Assembly: GCA_902765395.1 (NCBI GenBank)
Contig: CACWZP010000026.1
Coordinates: 1 to 63,868 of the forward strand
Direction of reading: 5' to 3'
Origin: an uncultured Eubacteriales bacterium
Lineage (GTDB): Bacteria > Bacillota > Clostridia > Christensenellales > Aristaeellaceae
Length of the DNA: 63,868 nt
The notes beneath the pieces were generated by a model, which was not told the origin of the DNA, did no database searches, and saw only the letters and a program-made list of their open reading frames with translations. Shown one piece after another: positions 56,252 to 63,604 of the stretch (positions are counted from its first letter, which is position 1; each line of letters starts with the position of its first letter). Both the position numbers and the translations under genes were made by a program.

Positions 56252-56282
56252 GTGAGATCCATCCGATCTCACGGGTCTTCGC
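56252..56282 (+). terminator. luxS terminator
   Basis: AGACCCGTGAGATC/GATCTCACGGGTCT hairpin followed by TCGCTG; a strong stem with a poor T-run. Confidence 0.65.
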
Positions 56283-56292
56283 TGCATAAGAA

Positions 56293-56328
56293 AAATCTGC
56301 GAGATTCATTCAAACCTCACAGATTTTG
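56293..56328 (-). terminator. original terminator of the tRNA-Pro gene
   Basis: On the minus strand, AAAATCTGTGAGG and CTCGCAGATTTT form a stem followed by TTC directly after the CCA end of the tRNA-Pro fragment. It marks the left side as the original chromosome flank. Confidence 0.6.
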
Positions 56329-56373
56329 TGGTCGAGGTGACAGGATTTGAACCTGCGACCTTTTGGTCCCGAA
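56329..56373 (-). pseudogene. 3' half of tRNA-Pro (CGG): probable attachment site
   Basis: The minus strand reads from the anticodon loop TTCGGGA through CCAAA, variable loop, T arm GCAGG-TTCAAAT-CCTGT, acceptor CACCTCG, A and CCA. The 5' half (acceptor CGAGGTG, D arm, anticodon 5' stem) is absent; the sequence diverges exactly at the anticodon loop. This is what a displaced tRNA 3' end looks like after integration of a tyrosine-recombinase element. Confidence 0.8.
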
Positions 56374-56402
56374 AAATGGAAGGGTAGGTACCAAATTGTG
56401 TT

Positions 56403-56418
56403 TATCCGATACTATCCG
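56403..56418. repeat. TATCCG pair, left of the integrase gene
   Basis: TATCCG at 56403-56408 and 56413-56418, ten bases apart, 30 bases from the tRNA fragment. The same spacing recurs on the other side of the integrase gene, suggesting arm-type recombinase sites. Confidence 0.55.
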
Positions 56419-56593
56419 GCCAATCGACATTCGTAATCTACATTGTATTATAGCCGATGTCGGCGCACTTAGCAAACGTATTCTGCAGTATATATCTCTT
56501 TTTCCCTGATCCACTCCCCCATCCTCCAGGGCTGTCCACGAGTTTTCTGTCCATTTTTCTTCCCTCGTATTTCTCCCCCTATGGCTTTTCCAC

Positions 56594-57295
56594 TTGGCGT
56601 GTGTTATACTGGTTCCATCGACAGCTCATCGGAGGGATGCCCGCCGTCCGTTGACGGATGACGAGACGCAGCGCATCCTGGAAGTCATCAACAACCACCC
56701 GGAAGGGCTCTTTCTGGCAGTTCTCTATTACCTCGGACTCCGCCGGGGCGAGGCGCTGGGGCTCAAGTGGCGGGACTTTGATTTCAACGAGGATCAGGTA
56801 CACATCCAGCGCGACCTGGACTACGCCGGCTCAGTCGCCCATGACGGCAGCCTGAAGACAGAAGCCGCTGACCGATACGTCCCCATCCCACCGGAGCTCA
56901 AGGAGAAGCTGCTGGCAAACAAGGGTGGTGCAGACGAGTACGTATTTCACACGAAGAAAGGCAATCCCATCCCCCACTCCAGCTTCAAGCGGATGTGGTA
57001 CCGTCTGATGCTGGCAGCAGGCTGTGTGGAGTGGCGTAAAATCAAGGAAAGCACCAGCCGCCCAGATGATATCCTGAAGCAGATCAAGGTCACCCTGACG
57101 CCGCATTACTTCCGGCACAACTACGTGACCATGCTCTACGAAAGCGGCGTCGACCCGCTGATCGCCATGAAGATCGTCGGTCATACCGACTACCAGACCA
57201 CCGCCAACATCTACACCCACATCAAGGAAGAGATGCTCAAGAAGGCCACCGTCGACCTGGAGGGCGTGTTCAAGAAAAGGGCTGGGATGGAATAA
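56594..57295 (+). CDS. 5'-truncated tyrosine recombinase (integrase)
   Basis: The 233 codons cover only the catalytic half of a phage/ICE integrase: GLRRGEALGLKW with the first Arg, LTPHYFRHNYVTML (HxxR), VGHTDYQTTANIYTHI with His and the nucleophile Tyr. The N-terminal arm-binding and core-binding domains are missing and no proper ribosome site or start is seen (a TTG is first in frame). The catalytic residues are intact, but the protein is probably not functional for integration. It lies 220 bases from the tRNA-Pro fragment. Confidence 0.85.
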   Translation: MACVILVPSTAHRRDARRPLTDDETQRILEVINNHPEGLFLAVLYYLGLRRGEALGLKWRDFDFNEDQVHIQRDLDYAGSVAHDGSLKTEAADRYVPIPPELKEKLLANKGGADEYVFHTKKGNPIPHSSFKRMWYRLMLAAGCVEWRKIKESTSRPDDILKQIKVTLTPHYFRHNYVTMLYESGVDPLIAMKIVGHTDYQTTANIYTHIKEEMLKKATVDLEGVFKKRAGME

Positions 57296-57866
57296 TTACA
57301 CCCAGCCACAAAAAAGCAGCACCGCGACAAAGGTTCGCTGTGCTGCATTTCTGTTGACCTCCCCTATCCGCTTCTATCCGTATTTGTCTGATAATCCCGG
57401 ATAGTACGTTATTGACTGCTATCCGATTTTTTCCAGATAGCAATCTTGAAATGAATCACATTTTTGGCTTTAGGATATTTGACATACCAAAAACTCTTCA
57501 TTCGACTTTGCATCAAGACTCCATCCAGTTGATAATCATGCGTCTCAAATCGGGTTCGAATCCCGTCGGAAGCGGTGGCTTCGGGGAGTATTTTACAGAG
57601 CAATCGTGCAATTGTGCACCTTCGGTGCATTTTGAAGGCCGGCTTGTGCCCGTTTCCTTCTTGCCGTGTTTCGTTCTTTTTTCAGTTGCGCGGCTCCGAT
57701 ATGGCAATGTACATCACTCTTGATGTTTTGTCCACCTAGTTTCTGCATTATGCAACGGAGCTTTGCGCTCGGAAATATACATCATCGCCACGCATTGCAA
57801 CTTCCACAGGATGTGTATGGCAACCAAAGCGCGCCCGACCCTCAAGAGAAAGCCCGGGCGCATGGG
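57296..57866. other. degenerate non-coding stretch after the integrase
   Basis: No credible gene. Contents in order: a hairpin AGCAGCACCGCG/CGCTGTGCTGC (about 57314-57348) that may terminate the integrase gene; TATCCG words at 57365, 57375, 57420 and an inverted CGGATA at 57398; a tRNA T-arm-like palindrome CGGGTTCGAATCCCG (57551-57565); a small GTGCACC/GGTGCAT hairpin near 57620; then AT-richer sequence to the next gene. It looks like the decayed end of an element. Confidence 0.55.
57365..57425. repeat. TATCCG cluster, right of the integrase gene
   Basis: TATCCG at 57365-57370 and 57375-57380 (again ten bases apart), CGGATA at 57398-57403 and TATCCG at 57420-57425. Together with 56403-56418 they flank the integrase gene. 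Confidence 0.55.
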
Positions 57867-58787
57867 TCAGCTGGGACGGTTGGAGATCTTCGCCAGAGGG
57901 CGATTCCTGAGGCGTTCCTGGTCGTGGTCGATCTCCTTTTTCAGCGCTTTCATGTCCGCTGAGGCAGTATTCTCATCATACAACAGGTTGAGCAGCGCTT
58001 CCTGCTTTTCGATCAGGTCGTTTTTGATCAACCCTGTGGGCTCAAGCGCACTGGACAGCTGTTCGCGGCGCTGTTCCGCCTCCCGGCGCAGGCGCTCTGT
58101 CTCGGCGCGGATCGCTTCCATGCGGGCGTTGATACGCTCGGTGCGGTAGATCACTTCGGGATAGGCGTCTGCAAAGCGGCGATAGAATACGTTTTTGTCA
58201 CTGAGCAGCAGCTTGATCTCCCGGTTGATCTCCTCGGTATTGTCTGCCGCACTCTGTTCGACCCCGGTCTTGACCAGCTTGAGGACGAAGTGTGTGAGGA
58301 CATAGTCGGCGGCAAAGACCGCCAACAGGCCGACCACCAGTCCCTCGCGAACGGGGAGAGGAAGCCGGTCGAGCACACGGTACAGTATGGGGTTGAAAAA
58401 ACGGATGATCGCCACGCCCGCCAGACCGAAGAGGATCAGATTGCCGATCCACACGCGACCGTGGAGGTTCATCGGCTTTTGGCTGTAATCCCACCAGCGG
58501 GCATGAAAGCGTTTTTCCATAAAGTAGCTGGTGAAGTATTCGACCACCCCGCAGAGCACAAACGAAAGGGCAAATGTCGTGCCATACCCCTGTTCAACCG
58601 GCGCGATGCCGCCTACGATGAGCGTGATGAGCGCTGCGCCACTCCCGTAGATGGGGCAGATAGGCCCGGTGAAGAAGCCTCGATTGATAAAGCGGTGATA
58701 CTGAATGTATTTCAGGCTCACCTCGACACACCAGCCGAGGAAAGAATAGACGAAAAACAACAGGACGAAATCGATTACGGAATTCAT
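57867..58787 (-). CDS. CmpB-like putative ABC transporter permease
   Basis: A 306-residue protein with five or six N-terminal membrane segments; FFVYSFLGWCVEVSLKYI and INRGFFTGPICPIYGSGAAL are typical of the ABC_trans_CmpB (DUF1113) family, which has no proven function. The C-terminal third is a charged coiled coil (about residues 205-300). GAGGAGG lies seven bases before the ATG at 58787. It is the last gene of the TetR operon. Confidence 0.85.
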   Translation of the reverse strand: MNSVIDFVLLFFVYSFLGWCVEVSLKYIQYHRFINRGFFTGPICPIYGSGAALITLIVGGIAPVEQGYGTTFALSFVLCGVVEYFTSYFMEKRFHARWWDYSQKPMNLHGRVWIGNLILFGLAGVAIIRFFNPILYRVLDRLPLPVREGLVVGLLAVFAADYVLTHFVLKLVKTGVEQSAADNTEEINREIKLLLSDKNVFYRRFADAYPEVIYRTERINARMEAIRAETERLRREAEQRREQLSSALEPTGLIKNDLIEKQEALLNLLYDENTASADMKALKKEIDHDQERLRNRPLAKISNRPS

Positions 58788-58869
58788 AAACGCGCCTCCT
58801 CGACGGCAAAGACCGTCTGCAGAAATCATCGGTAAAGAAGCTCCCGGTTTGTCGGCCTTCTCCTGCCGC

Positions 58870-59620
58870 TCATGCGCGCGATGCGGAACGGTTCTGGGAG
58901 CGCCTCAGCTTCTGGCAGTACTGTGTGCAGAGCTTTTCCGTGCAGTTGGCGCACGTCAGCGCGAGATTCGTGCTCTCCCAAAAGCGTTCCGGATAAACCA
59001 TGACGCACACCTCCCACAACACCCAGGCGGCAAAGGCGAGGATCAAAAGGGAAGTGGTGTAAAAGCCCGGCGTCAAAATAAAGGGAGAAAACATCATCAG
59101 GTGATCCCAGTTGAAGATCCAGCAGGTGGTGCAGCACTTGTTGCGCATGATGAGGCGGAAGGGACACCAGATTAGGACGCAGATCAGGTCGCAGACAAAG
59201 AAGAACACCGAGACCAGGAATATCTCGTCGCGCCCAAGGATGCCCGTAAAGAACAGGACCGCCAGGGCCGCGAGAATGCCGACCCAGATCAAAAAAGGCC
59301 TTGTAGGCCGCCTTGGTGGTCACGACGATGTGCTCCTTCAGCGCTTTATAGTTGATGCCATCGACAAGGGGACGAAAACGGTGCCGGTACATCTTCAGCG
59401 ACCCAAGAGCGATATTCTTCTGCACAGGCACCAGTTGGCCGATCATATCAATGACCCATACGATCCACAGCATGTGCAGCGGCGAAAGGCCAGAGAAAAA
59501 CGCCCAGCCCTGCAGCACCGAAAAAGCGCTCCTCCGCCAGATGTATAGATAAAGCACGATCGCCGCGAGGATCACGCGTCCGACGAGACGCGCAAAATAG
59601 GACCTGCGAATTTTGGACAT
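58870..59620 (-). pseudogene. Cys-rich membrane protein gene with a one-base frameshift
   Basis: The first part (SKIRRSYFARLVGRVILAA to YKALKEHIVVTTKAAYKAF) and the second (IWVGILAALAVLFFTGILGR to CTEKLCTQYCQKLR) join into one roughly 250-residue membrane protein if one base is removed from the A6 run at 59291-59296 (T6 on the coding strand). The second part has the Cys motifs NKCCTTCWIFNWDHLMMF and CANCTEKLCTQYC, suggesting a metal site. I recall similar intact proteins beside CmpB-like genes in Clostridia. Sequencing error, true mutation or slippage are all possible. AGGAAAGG precedes the ATG at 59620. Confidence 0.7.
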
Positions 59621-59637
59621 AGCCGCCGCCTTTCCTG

Positions 59638-60165
59638 TCAGATAGACAGGACGAAACTCATGATGTAGTTGACGATCTCCTCCGACGTTTCCTGCATTCC
59701 CCCGTCCATCCAGACCCGGATAACGTTGCTGATCGCGCCCGCCCGCGCGGTGATCCGATATTTGTCCTCAATCCCCGCCGTTGACCGCTGGCTTTCCAGT
59801 TCCCGGATCCGGCTGTTCATCAAGGTAAACAGTATGGGGATATTGTCGGGCCTGCTGGTTGCCAGTCGGCGGTGCTGTTCGCAGAACTGGTAGATATAGC
59901 GAAACAACAGGTCCCGCCAGGCCCGCTCGTCGTTCGTGGATAGAACCGGCAAGGCGGTTTGCCCAAAATCGGCGACGGCTTTGTCGATGGTGCTGTCCAA
60001 TATATCGCTTGTGGAAGCATAGTTCCGGTAAAAGGAAGCGCGCGCGACGCCCGCCCGCGTGATGATATCCGTCACTGTGATCTCCGGATAAGGCTTTTCC
60101 AGCATCAGTTCCATGAACGCCGAGGCGATGAGCTCCGCGGCGGAGTATTGGCTTTTTTCCCGCAT
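59638..60165 (-). CDS. TetR family regulator
   Basis: A 175-residue repressor: helix-turn-helix in residues 8-55 (SAFMELMLEKPYPEITVTDI, ITRAGVARASFYRNYAS) and an all-helical ligand domain. It heads an operon with two membrane protein genes, and a 10+10 palindrome lies between its promoter and start, so it should repress itself and the operon. AGGAGAG lies ten bases before the ATG. The ligand is unknown; a lipophilic or drug-like compound is usual for this arrangement. Confidence 0.92.
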   Translation of the reverse strand: MREKSQYSAAELIASAFMELMLEKPYPEITVTDIITRAGVARASFYRNYASTSDILDSTIDKAVADFGQTALPVLSTNDERAWRDLLFRYIYQFCEQHRRLATSRPDNIPILFTLMNSRIRELESQRSTAGIEDKYRITARAGAISNVIRVWMDGGMQETSEEIVNYIMSFVLSI

Positions 60166-60240
60166 GAGACAATTTCTCTCCTGTTTGTATCATCCCGGTC
60201 AGAACTCTTGAATCTCTGACGATCCATAGCTATAATGTTG

Positions 60241-60268
60241 CAAATATGATACATATATATCATATTTG
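60241..60268 (-). promoter_or_regulatory. TetR operator candidate
   Basis: CAAATATGAT (60241-60250), eight bases, ATCATATTTG (60259-60268): a perfect inverted repeat just downstream of the -10, where bound repressor would block transcription. Confidence 0.8.
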
Positions 60269-60273
60269 GCGGC

Positions 60274-60302
60274 ATTATATCATACAATCGATTCCTTGTC
60301 AA
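60274..60302 (-). promoter_or_regulatory. promoter of the TetR operon
   Basis: TTGACA (60297-60302), 17-base spacer, TATAAT (60274-60279) on the minus strand: a full consensus promoter, which fits a strongly repressed operon. Confidence 0.88.
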
Positions 60303-60359
60303 AGGGCGATTGGGCAATTGCCACCGAGCGAAAACATGCTTCAATCGCTTTGCTGGCTA

Positions 60360-61190
60360 TCAACACATGGGGTACAGTATAAATTCTATCATTACACGCC
60401 TTACACGCATTACACGGATTACACGCAGTACACGATGAACCCGAGGGAAATCTCGGGAAATCGAATCCCGGCATGGCAAACCCGAAAGATTCACAAACGA
60501 ACCCGGCCCATGATACAGGCCCAACCGTGTATTCCTGCGGAATACGGGGGATAAGGGCGGCATAGGGCCGGGTTTTGCATAAAGAAAAGCGAACCCATCA
60601 TTTCTGAATTCCTTCCGATCGGCATCGATCTCAACGATTGTCCCATCCTCAGTCCTGGCGAAGTGCCTGAGGAAGTCCCATGCGTATCGCGCATTGCAGC
60701 TGTGGGGAAGCCCCTGTTCATACAGCTGGGCAAGCTCGTATCCGGCATCGATGACGCCGGTTGCGGATTTGCTTTCCGACGCGGCAATGGAGGTGAAATA
60801 CTCAGCTGCTTTCTTGTAATCCTGCTCTACGCCAAGCCCCTGCTTGTAGAGAAGGCCAAGGTAGTAGCCGCTGGTCAGGTCCCCGGCACTGACGCCCTTT
60901 TCATACCAGAACGCCGCCTGCGCGTAATCCTGTTCCACGCCCAGGCCATGCTCGTACAAAAGACCCACATACCTCGCCGCCTTTTTGTTCCCGGCCTCGT
61001 CCGCAGCCAGGAAGCGCTGCATCGCCGCGTCGTAGTCCTGCGCGACACCGTCGCCGTTCATGAGTGCGATGCCCTCGTTCAGCAGGTTCATGGAGCCGTT
61101 GTCCCTGCCGCCCTTGTGTTCACCCTCGGCCATACCCGCAGTGGCGCAGATCAACAGCGCCAGTATGATCATCAATACGTGCTTCATCAT
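60360..61190 (-). CDS. secreted Sel1-repeat protein with unusual tail
   Basis: A 276-residue protein with a signal peptide (about 1-21) and Sel1-like repeats: LNEGIALMNGDGVAQDYDAAM, YVGLLYEHGLGVEQDYAQAA, YLGLLYKQGLGVEQDYKKAA. A fourth unit begins (ELAQLYEQG) but turns into unrelated sequence, and the C terminus is a run of Arg-Val-x triplets encoded by 9-base tandem repeats, so the 3' end looks rearranged. Sel1 repeats mediate protein contacts. The ATG overlaps the upstream esterase stop (ATGATGA), indicating coupling. Confidence 0.75.
   Translation of the reverse strand: MMKHVLMIILALLICATAGMAEGEHKGGRDNGSMNLLNEGIALMNGDGVAQDYDAAMQRFLAADEAGNKKAARYVGLLYEHGLGVEQDYAQAAFWYEKGVSAGDLTSGYYLGLLYKQGLGVEQDYKKAAEYFTSIAASESKSATGVIDAGYELAQLYEQGLPHSCNARYAWDFLRHFARTEDGTIVEIDADRKEFRNDGFAFLYAKPGPMPPLSPVFRRNTRLGLYHGPGSFVNLSGLPCRDSISRDFPRVHRVLRVIRVMRVRRVMIEFILYPMC
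60390..60434. repeat. 9-bp tandem repeat (five units)
   Basis: CATTACACG, CCTTACACG, CATTACACG, GATTACACG, CAGTACACG run without gaps. They form the 3' end of the Sel1 gene on the minus strand (Arg-Val-x triplets). Confidence 0.85.
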
Positions 61191-62155
61191 GCCTTCACCT
61201 GCTCAAACAGCCAGTCTCGCACAGCCTCCAGCTTATAGGCGTAGTTGAAGGAAGCCATGTGCTCCATGCCGGCCTGGCCCTCTTTGAACACGGTGCCGGT
61301 CTCAAAGCGGATCATGTTGGCGTCCAGTCCCTCTTGAAGCAGCGCTTCCACCGCAGCATTCTGAGCCTCCGCACCGTCCTGGGCGCTCCAAGTTCCGTAG
61401 CTGTAGGCGACGCCGTCCACGTCGAACATGGCCATGACCTCGTCCTGTCCGCCAGAGGCCTTTTCGTCGCCGCCCGCCGTCACGTAGAAGAACTTCTGGT
61501 TCTCCATGCCGGACAGCACTGAAATATCCCACTGACCGGAGACGTACAGGCTGGCCGCGAACAGGTCGGGATATTTGCTGTTCAGGTACAGCGAGGACAT
61601 GCAGCCCATGGACTGACCCGTGGTGTACAGGCGGTTTTCATCGATAGAGTATTCGCCCGACAGCTGCGCGATCAGCTTCACCGTCGCGTCGATCTGGGGA
61701 TCGGCCTCCCAGTTGTCCGTGGTGACCGTGCCGGTAAACGCGGGCACCAGTACGAATGAGGCGTGCTTAGCCTGCTCCTCGTCGGTGACCCACACCGTTG
61801 CGCCGTAGTATTGCTCGACGATCTCCGCAGCGCTCTTGCCCGCGCCGGTGGAATCCGGGATGAACATGACCAGCGGGTAGGACTGGGAGGCGTCGTAATC
61901 CTCCGGGACGTACAGGCTGTATTCGAAGGTGATGCCCGTCTCCTCGTCAGTAAAGGTGAACTGCTGGAACTTCGATGCGTTTTGATCCAGCACCGCCTGG
62001 ATCACCTCGTCATTCTGCATCATGCCGCCGCCCATCCTGCCACCGGGACCACCCATGCCTCCGCCGCGAGGGCTGCCGCCTATGCCGCGCTCCGCCAGCG
62101 CACCAATCGAAAACACCATCATCAAACAAATCATCATCGCAACAATCCTCTTCAT
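61187..62155 (-). CDS. secreted alpha/beta hydrolase (esterase-like)
   Basis: A 322-residue exported enzyme: signal peptide (about 1-21), a Gly/Met-rich spacer (residues 24-46), then an alpha/beta hydrolase domain with FEYSLYVPEDYD, a nucleophile elbow GQSMG (180-184, Ser182) and a C-terminal HMASFNYAYKL with the probable catalytic His. It resembles the polyhydroxybutyrate-depolymerase/feruloyl-esterase-like group, so an ester polymer or acylated glycan is plausible. AAAGGAGAG precedes the ATG at 62155. Confidence 0.82.
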   Translation of the reverse strand: MKRIVAMMICLMMVFSIGALAERGIGGSPRGGGMGGPGGRMGGGMMQNDEVIQAVLDQNASKFQQFTFTDEETGITFEYSLYVPEDYDASQSYPLVMFIPDSTGAGKSAAEIVEQYYGATVWVTDEEQAKHASFVLVPAFTGTVTTDNWEADPQIDATVKLIAQLSGEYSIDENRLYTTGQSMGCMSSLYLNSKYPDLFAASLYVSGQWDISVLSGMENQKFFYVTAGGDEKASGGQDEVMAMFDVDGVAYSYGTWSAQDGAEAQNAAVEALLQEGLDANMIRFETGTVFKEGQAGMEHMASFNYAYKLEAVRDWLFEQVKA

Positions 62156-62177
62156 GGAAATCTCTCCTTTCATAGCA

Positions 62178-62238
62178 GAGAGGCGCAAGCCCATTTATCT
62201 GGACTTACGCCTCTCAGCTGCTCGATGATTCCATTATA
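62178..62238 (-). promoter_or_regulatory. leader hairpin and -10 of the esterase operon
   Basis: TATAAT at 62233-62238 (minus) would give a leader of about 70 bases that contains the stem GAGAGGCGTAAGTCC with GGGCTTGCGCCTCTC (62178-62216), ending about 10 bases before the ribosome site. No T-run follows, so it is not a plain terminator. Confidence 0.5.
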
Positions 62239-62332
62239 CCCGAAAACCTTAAGCAAAGCTTGAAGGATTCGAGAATTCTGCGTTCATTCCTGTACGAGGA
62301 TGCCTGGTTGGAAGACGCCCTGTCAAAACAGC

Positions 62333-62689
62333 TTACTGCTCGATCGTCGCGTCGGCAGCCGTGTACTCTTCCAGGGAATTCGCCCTGACCTGGATGCAGA
62401 TGTAGCTGATCGCGGAATCCGCCGCCGCGGAGAACTGCCGGCGGGTCTCCGGCGCGATGCGCAGCCAGTCGCCCGCGTTCAGCGCCACGGTTTCGCCGTC
62501 CAGAACGGCCTGGCCCCTGCCGGAGAGGATCATATAGATCTCCTCGTTCTTGTGATGGTAGTGGACAAAGGGAACGCCCGCGCCGGCCGGCAGGTTGTTG
62601 ACGCTGATCTCCGCGCCCGTCAGGCCCAGCAGGTCGTGAAGCTCCGTGCGCGCGTCCTGGCCAACGCTGATCTTGGTATAATTCTTCAT
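62333..62689 (-). CDS. cupin domain protein
   Basis: A 118-residue single-domain cupin. Motif 1 is HYHHKNEEIYMILSGRGQAV with His-x-His-His and Glu, and motif 2 is LNAGDWLRIAPETRRQF, lacking the last metal His. Role unknown; it may bind a small molecule. The ATG at 62689 has GGAGGGC eight bases upstream; the ATG at 62695 is too close. It has its own consensus promoter and lies downstream of an Rrf2 gene. Confidence 0.85.
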   Translation of the reverse strand: MKNYTKISVGQDARTELHDLLGLTGAEISVNNLPAGAGVPFVHYHHKNEEIYMILSGRGQAVLDGETVALNAGDWLRIAPETRRQFSAAADSAISYICIQVRANSLEEYTAADATIEQ

Positions 62690-62734
62690 TTTCATGCCCT
62701 CCAGTATCGTTGTAATCTTCTTTGATACATCCAT

Positions 62735-62763
62735 ATTATAGAAGGCATGTGTCGTAATGTCAA
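62735..62763 (-). promoter_or_regulatory. promoter of the cupin gene
   Basis: TTGACA (62758-62763), 17-base spacer, TATAAT (62735-62740) on the minus strand. GTAA...TTAC half-sites around the -35 (62753-62775) could be bound by the adjacent Rrf2 regulator. Confidence 0.8.
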
Positions 62764-62779
62764 GCGTTACAACGATATT

Positions 62780-63214
62780 TTACAATTCCAGCAGCCGGTT
62801 CGCGTCCTCCATGATTTCACTGAGCGTCATGGCGCGCATTTTTGCCTCCATGGCGGTCTGGATCTCCTGCAGGCGGCTGTCCATGATGGCGTGGATGTTT
62901 CGCCCCACGGGGCAGAGCTGGTTCGGGTTCTCATGAAAGTGGAACAGAACGCCGTTGTCCACGCTCTCCACGGCGTTGTAGACATCCAGCAGGGTGATCT
63001 CATCCAGCGGCCTGGCAATATCCGCGCCGCCGCTGCCGCGCTTCACTTCGACGATGCCCGCCTTTTTCAACTGCTGCAGCAGCCTGCGGATCACCACGGG
63101 ATTGACGTTGACGCTCGACGCGATGAACTCACTGGTGACCTTGTGCGTATCCTTAAAGGCCTCAATGCATATGATCATATGCACCGCGATGGTGAATCTG
63201 CTGGAAATCTGCAT
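62780..63214 (-). CDS. Rrf2 family regulator
   Basis: A 144-residue winged-helix protein: SSRFTIAVHMIICIEAF, VNPVVIRRLLQQLKKAGIVEVKRGSGG (helix-turn-helix and wing) and ARPLDEITLLDVYNAVES are the Rrf2 pattern. The three-Cys iron-sulfur motif of IscR/NsrR is absent (only one Cys in the relevant region), so it belongs to the cluster-free YwnA-like group. It precedes the cupin gene on the same strand and probably controls it. Confidence 0.9.
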   Translation of the reverse strand: MQISSRFTIAVHMIICIEAFKDTHKVTSEFIASSVNVNPVVIRRLLQQLKKAGIVEVKRGSGGADIARPLDEITLLDVYNAVESVDNGVLFHFHENPNQLCPVGRNIHAIMDSRLQEIQTAMEAKMRAMTLSEIMEDANRLLEL

Positions 63215-63250
63215 TTCGACCCTCCCCTGAATGTCGATACAGGAATTGTA

Positions 63251-63604
63251 TCACAACGGCCGCGGGCTGTCCAGACTGGCAAATGTGACCTTTTCCATCG
63301 GCCACCCCTTTGCCAGCTCATCCACCAGCTTGTCCAGTTTGCGCAGTTTCTTCATGCGCGGGTCAGCGATGGTCTCCACCTGAATGCCGCACACCTTGCC
63401 GGTGATGAATTCGGCTCGGGGATTCCATTCCGGCGCGCCGTCGATGAACGCGCCGTAGCTGACGTTGCTGATGGCTTCAACGGTCGGGTAGCCCGTCAGC
63501 CATGTGATAATTCTGTCCACCTCATCCTTTGTTCGGCCCTTGCGCTCGGCCTTCTGCACCAGACAGGCATACACCTTTGAAAACGGCATGTCAAATACGT
63601 TCAT
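63251..63604 (-). CDS. DUF2200 family protein
   Basis: A 117-residue protein with the DUF2200 pattern: FDMPFSKVYACLVQKAERKG, EVDRIITWLTGY and IDGAPEWNPRAEFITGKVCG. Cytoplasmic, function unknown. The ATG overlaps the stop of the DUF1801 gene by four bases, so they are coupled. Confidence 0.88.
   Translation of the reverse strand: MNVFDMPFSKVYACLVQKAERKGRTKDEVDRIITWLTGYPTVEAISNVSYGAFIDGAPEWNPRAEFITGKVCGIQVETIADPRMKKLRKLDKLVDELAKGWPMEKVTFASLDSPRPL

Noticed and set aside
57412-57723. 103-codon frame after the integrase
   Set aside because: It spans arm-site repeats and the tRNA T-arm-like sequence, has no ribosome site and no recognisable protein.
60390-60434. CRISPR array
   Set aside because: Units are nine bases with no spacers and no cas genes nearby; it is a simple tandem repeat within a coding end.
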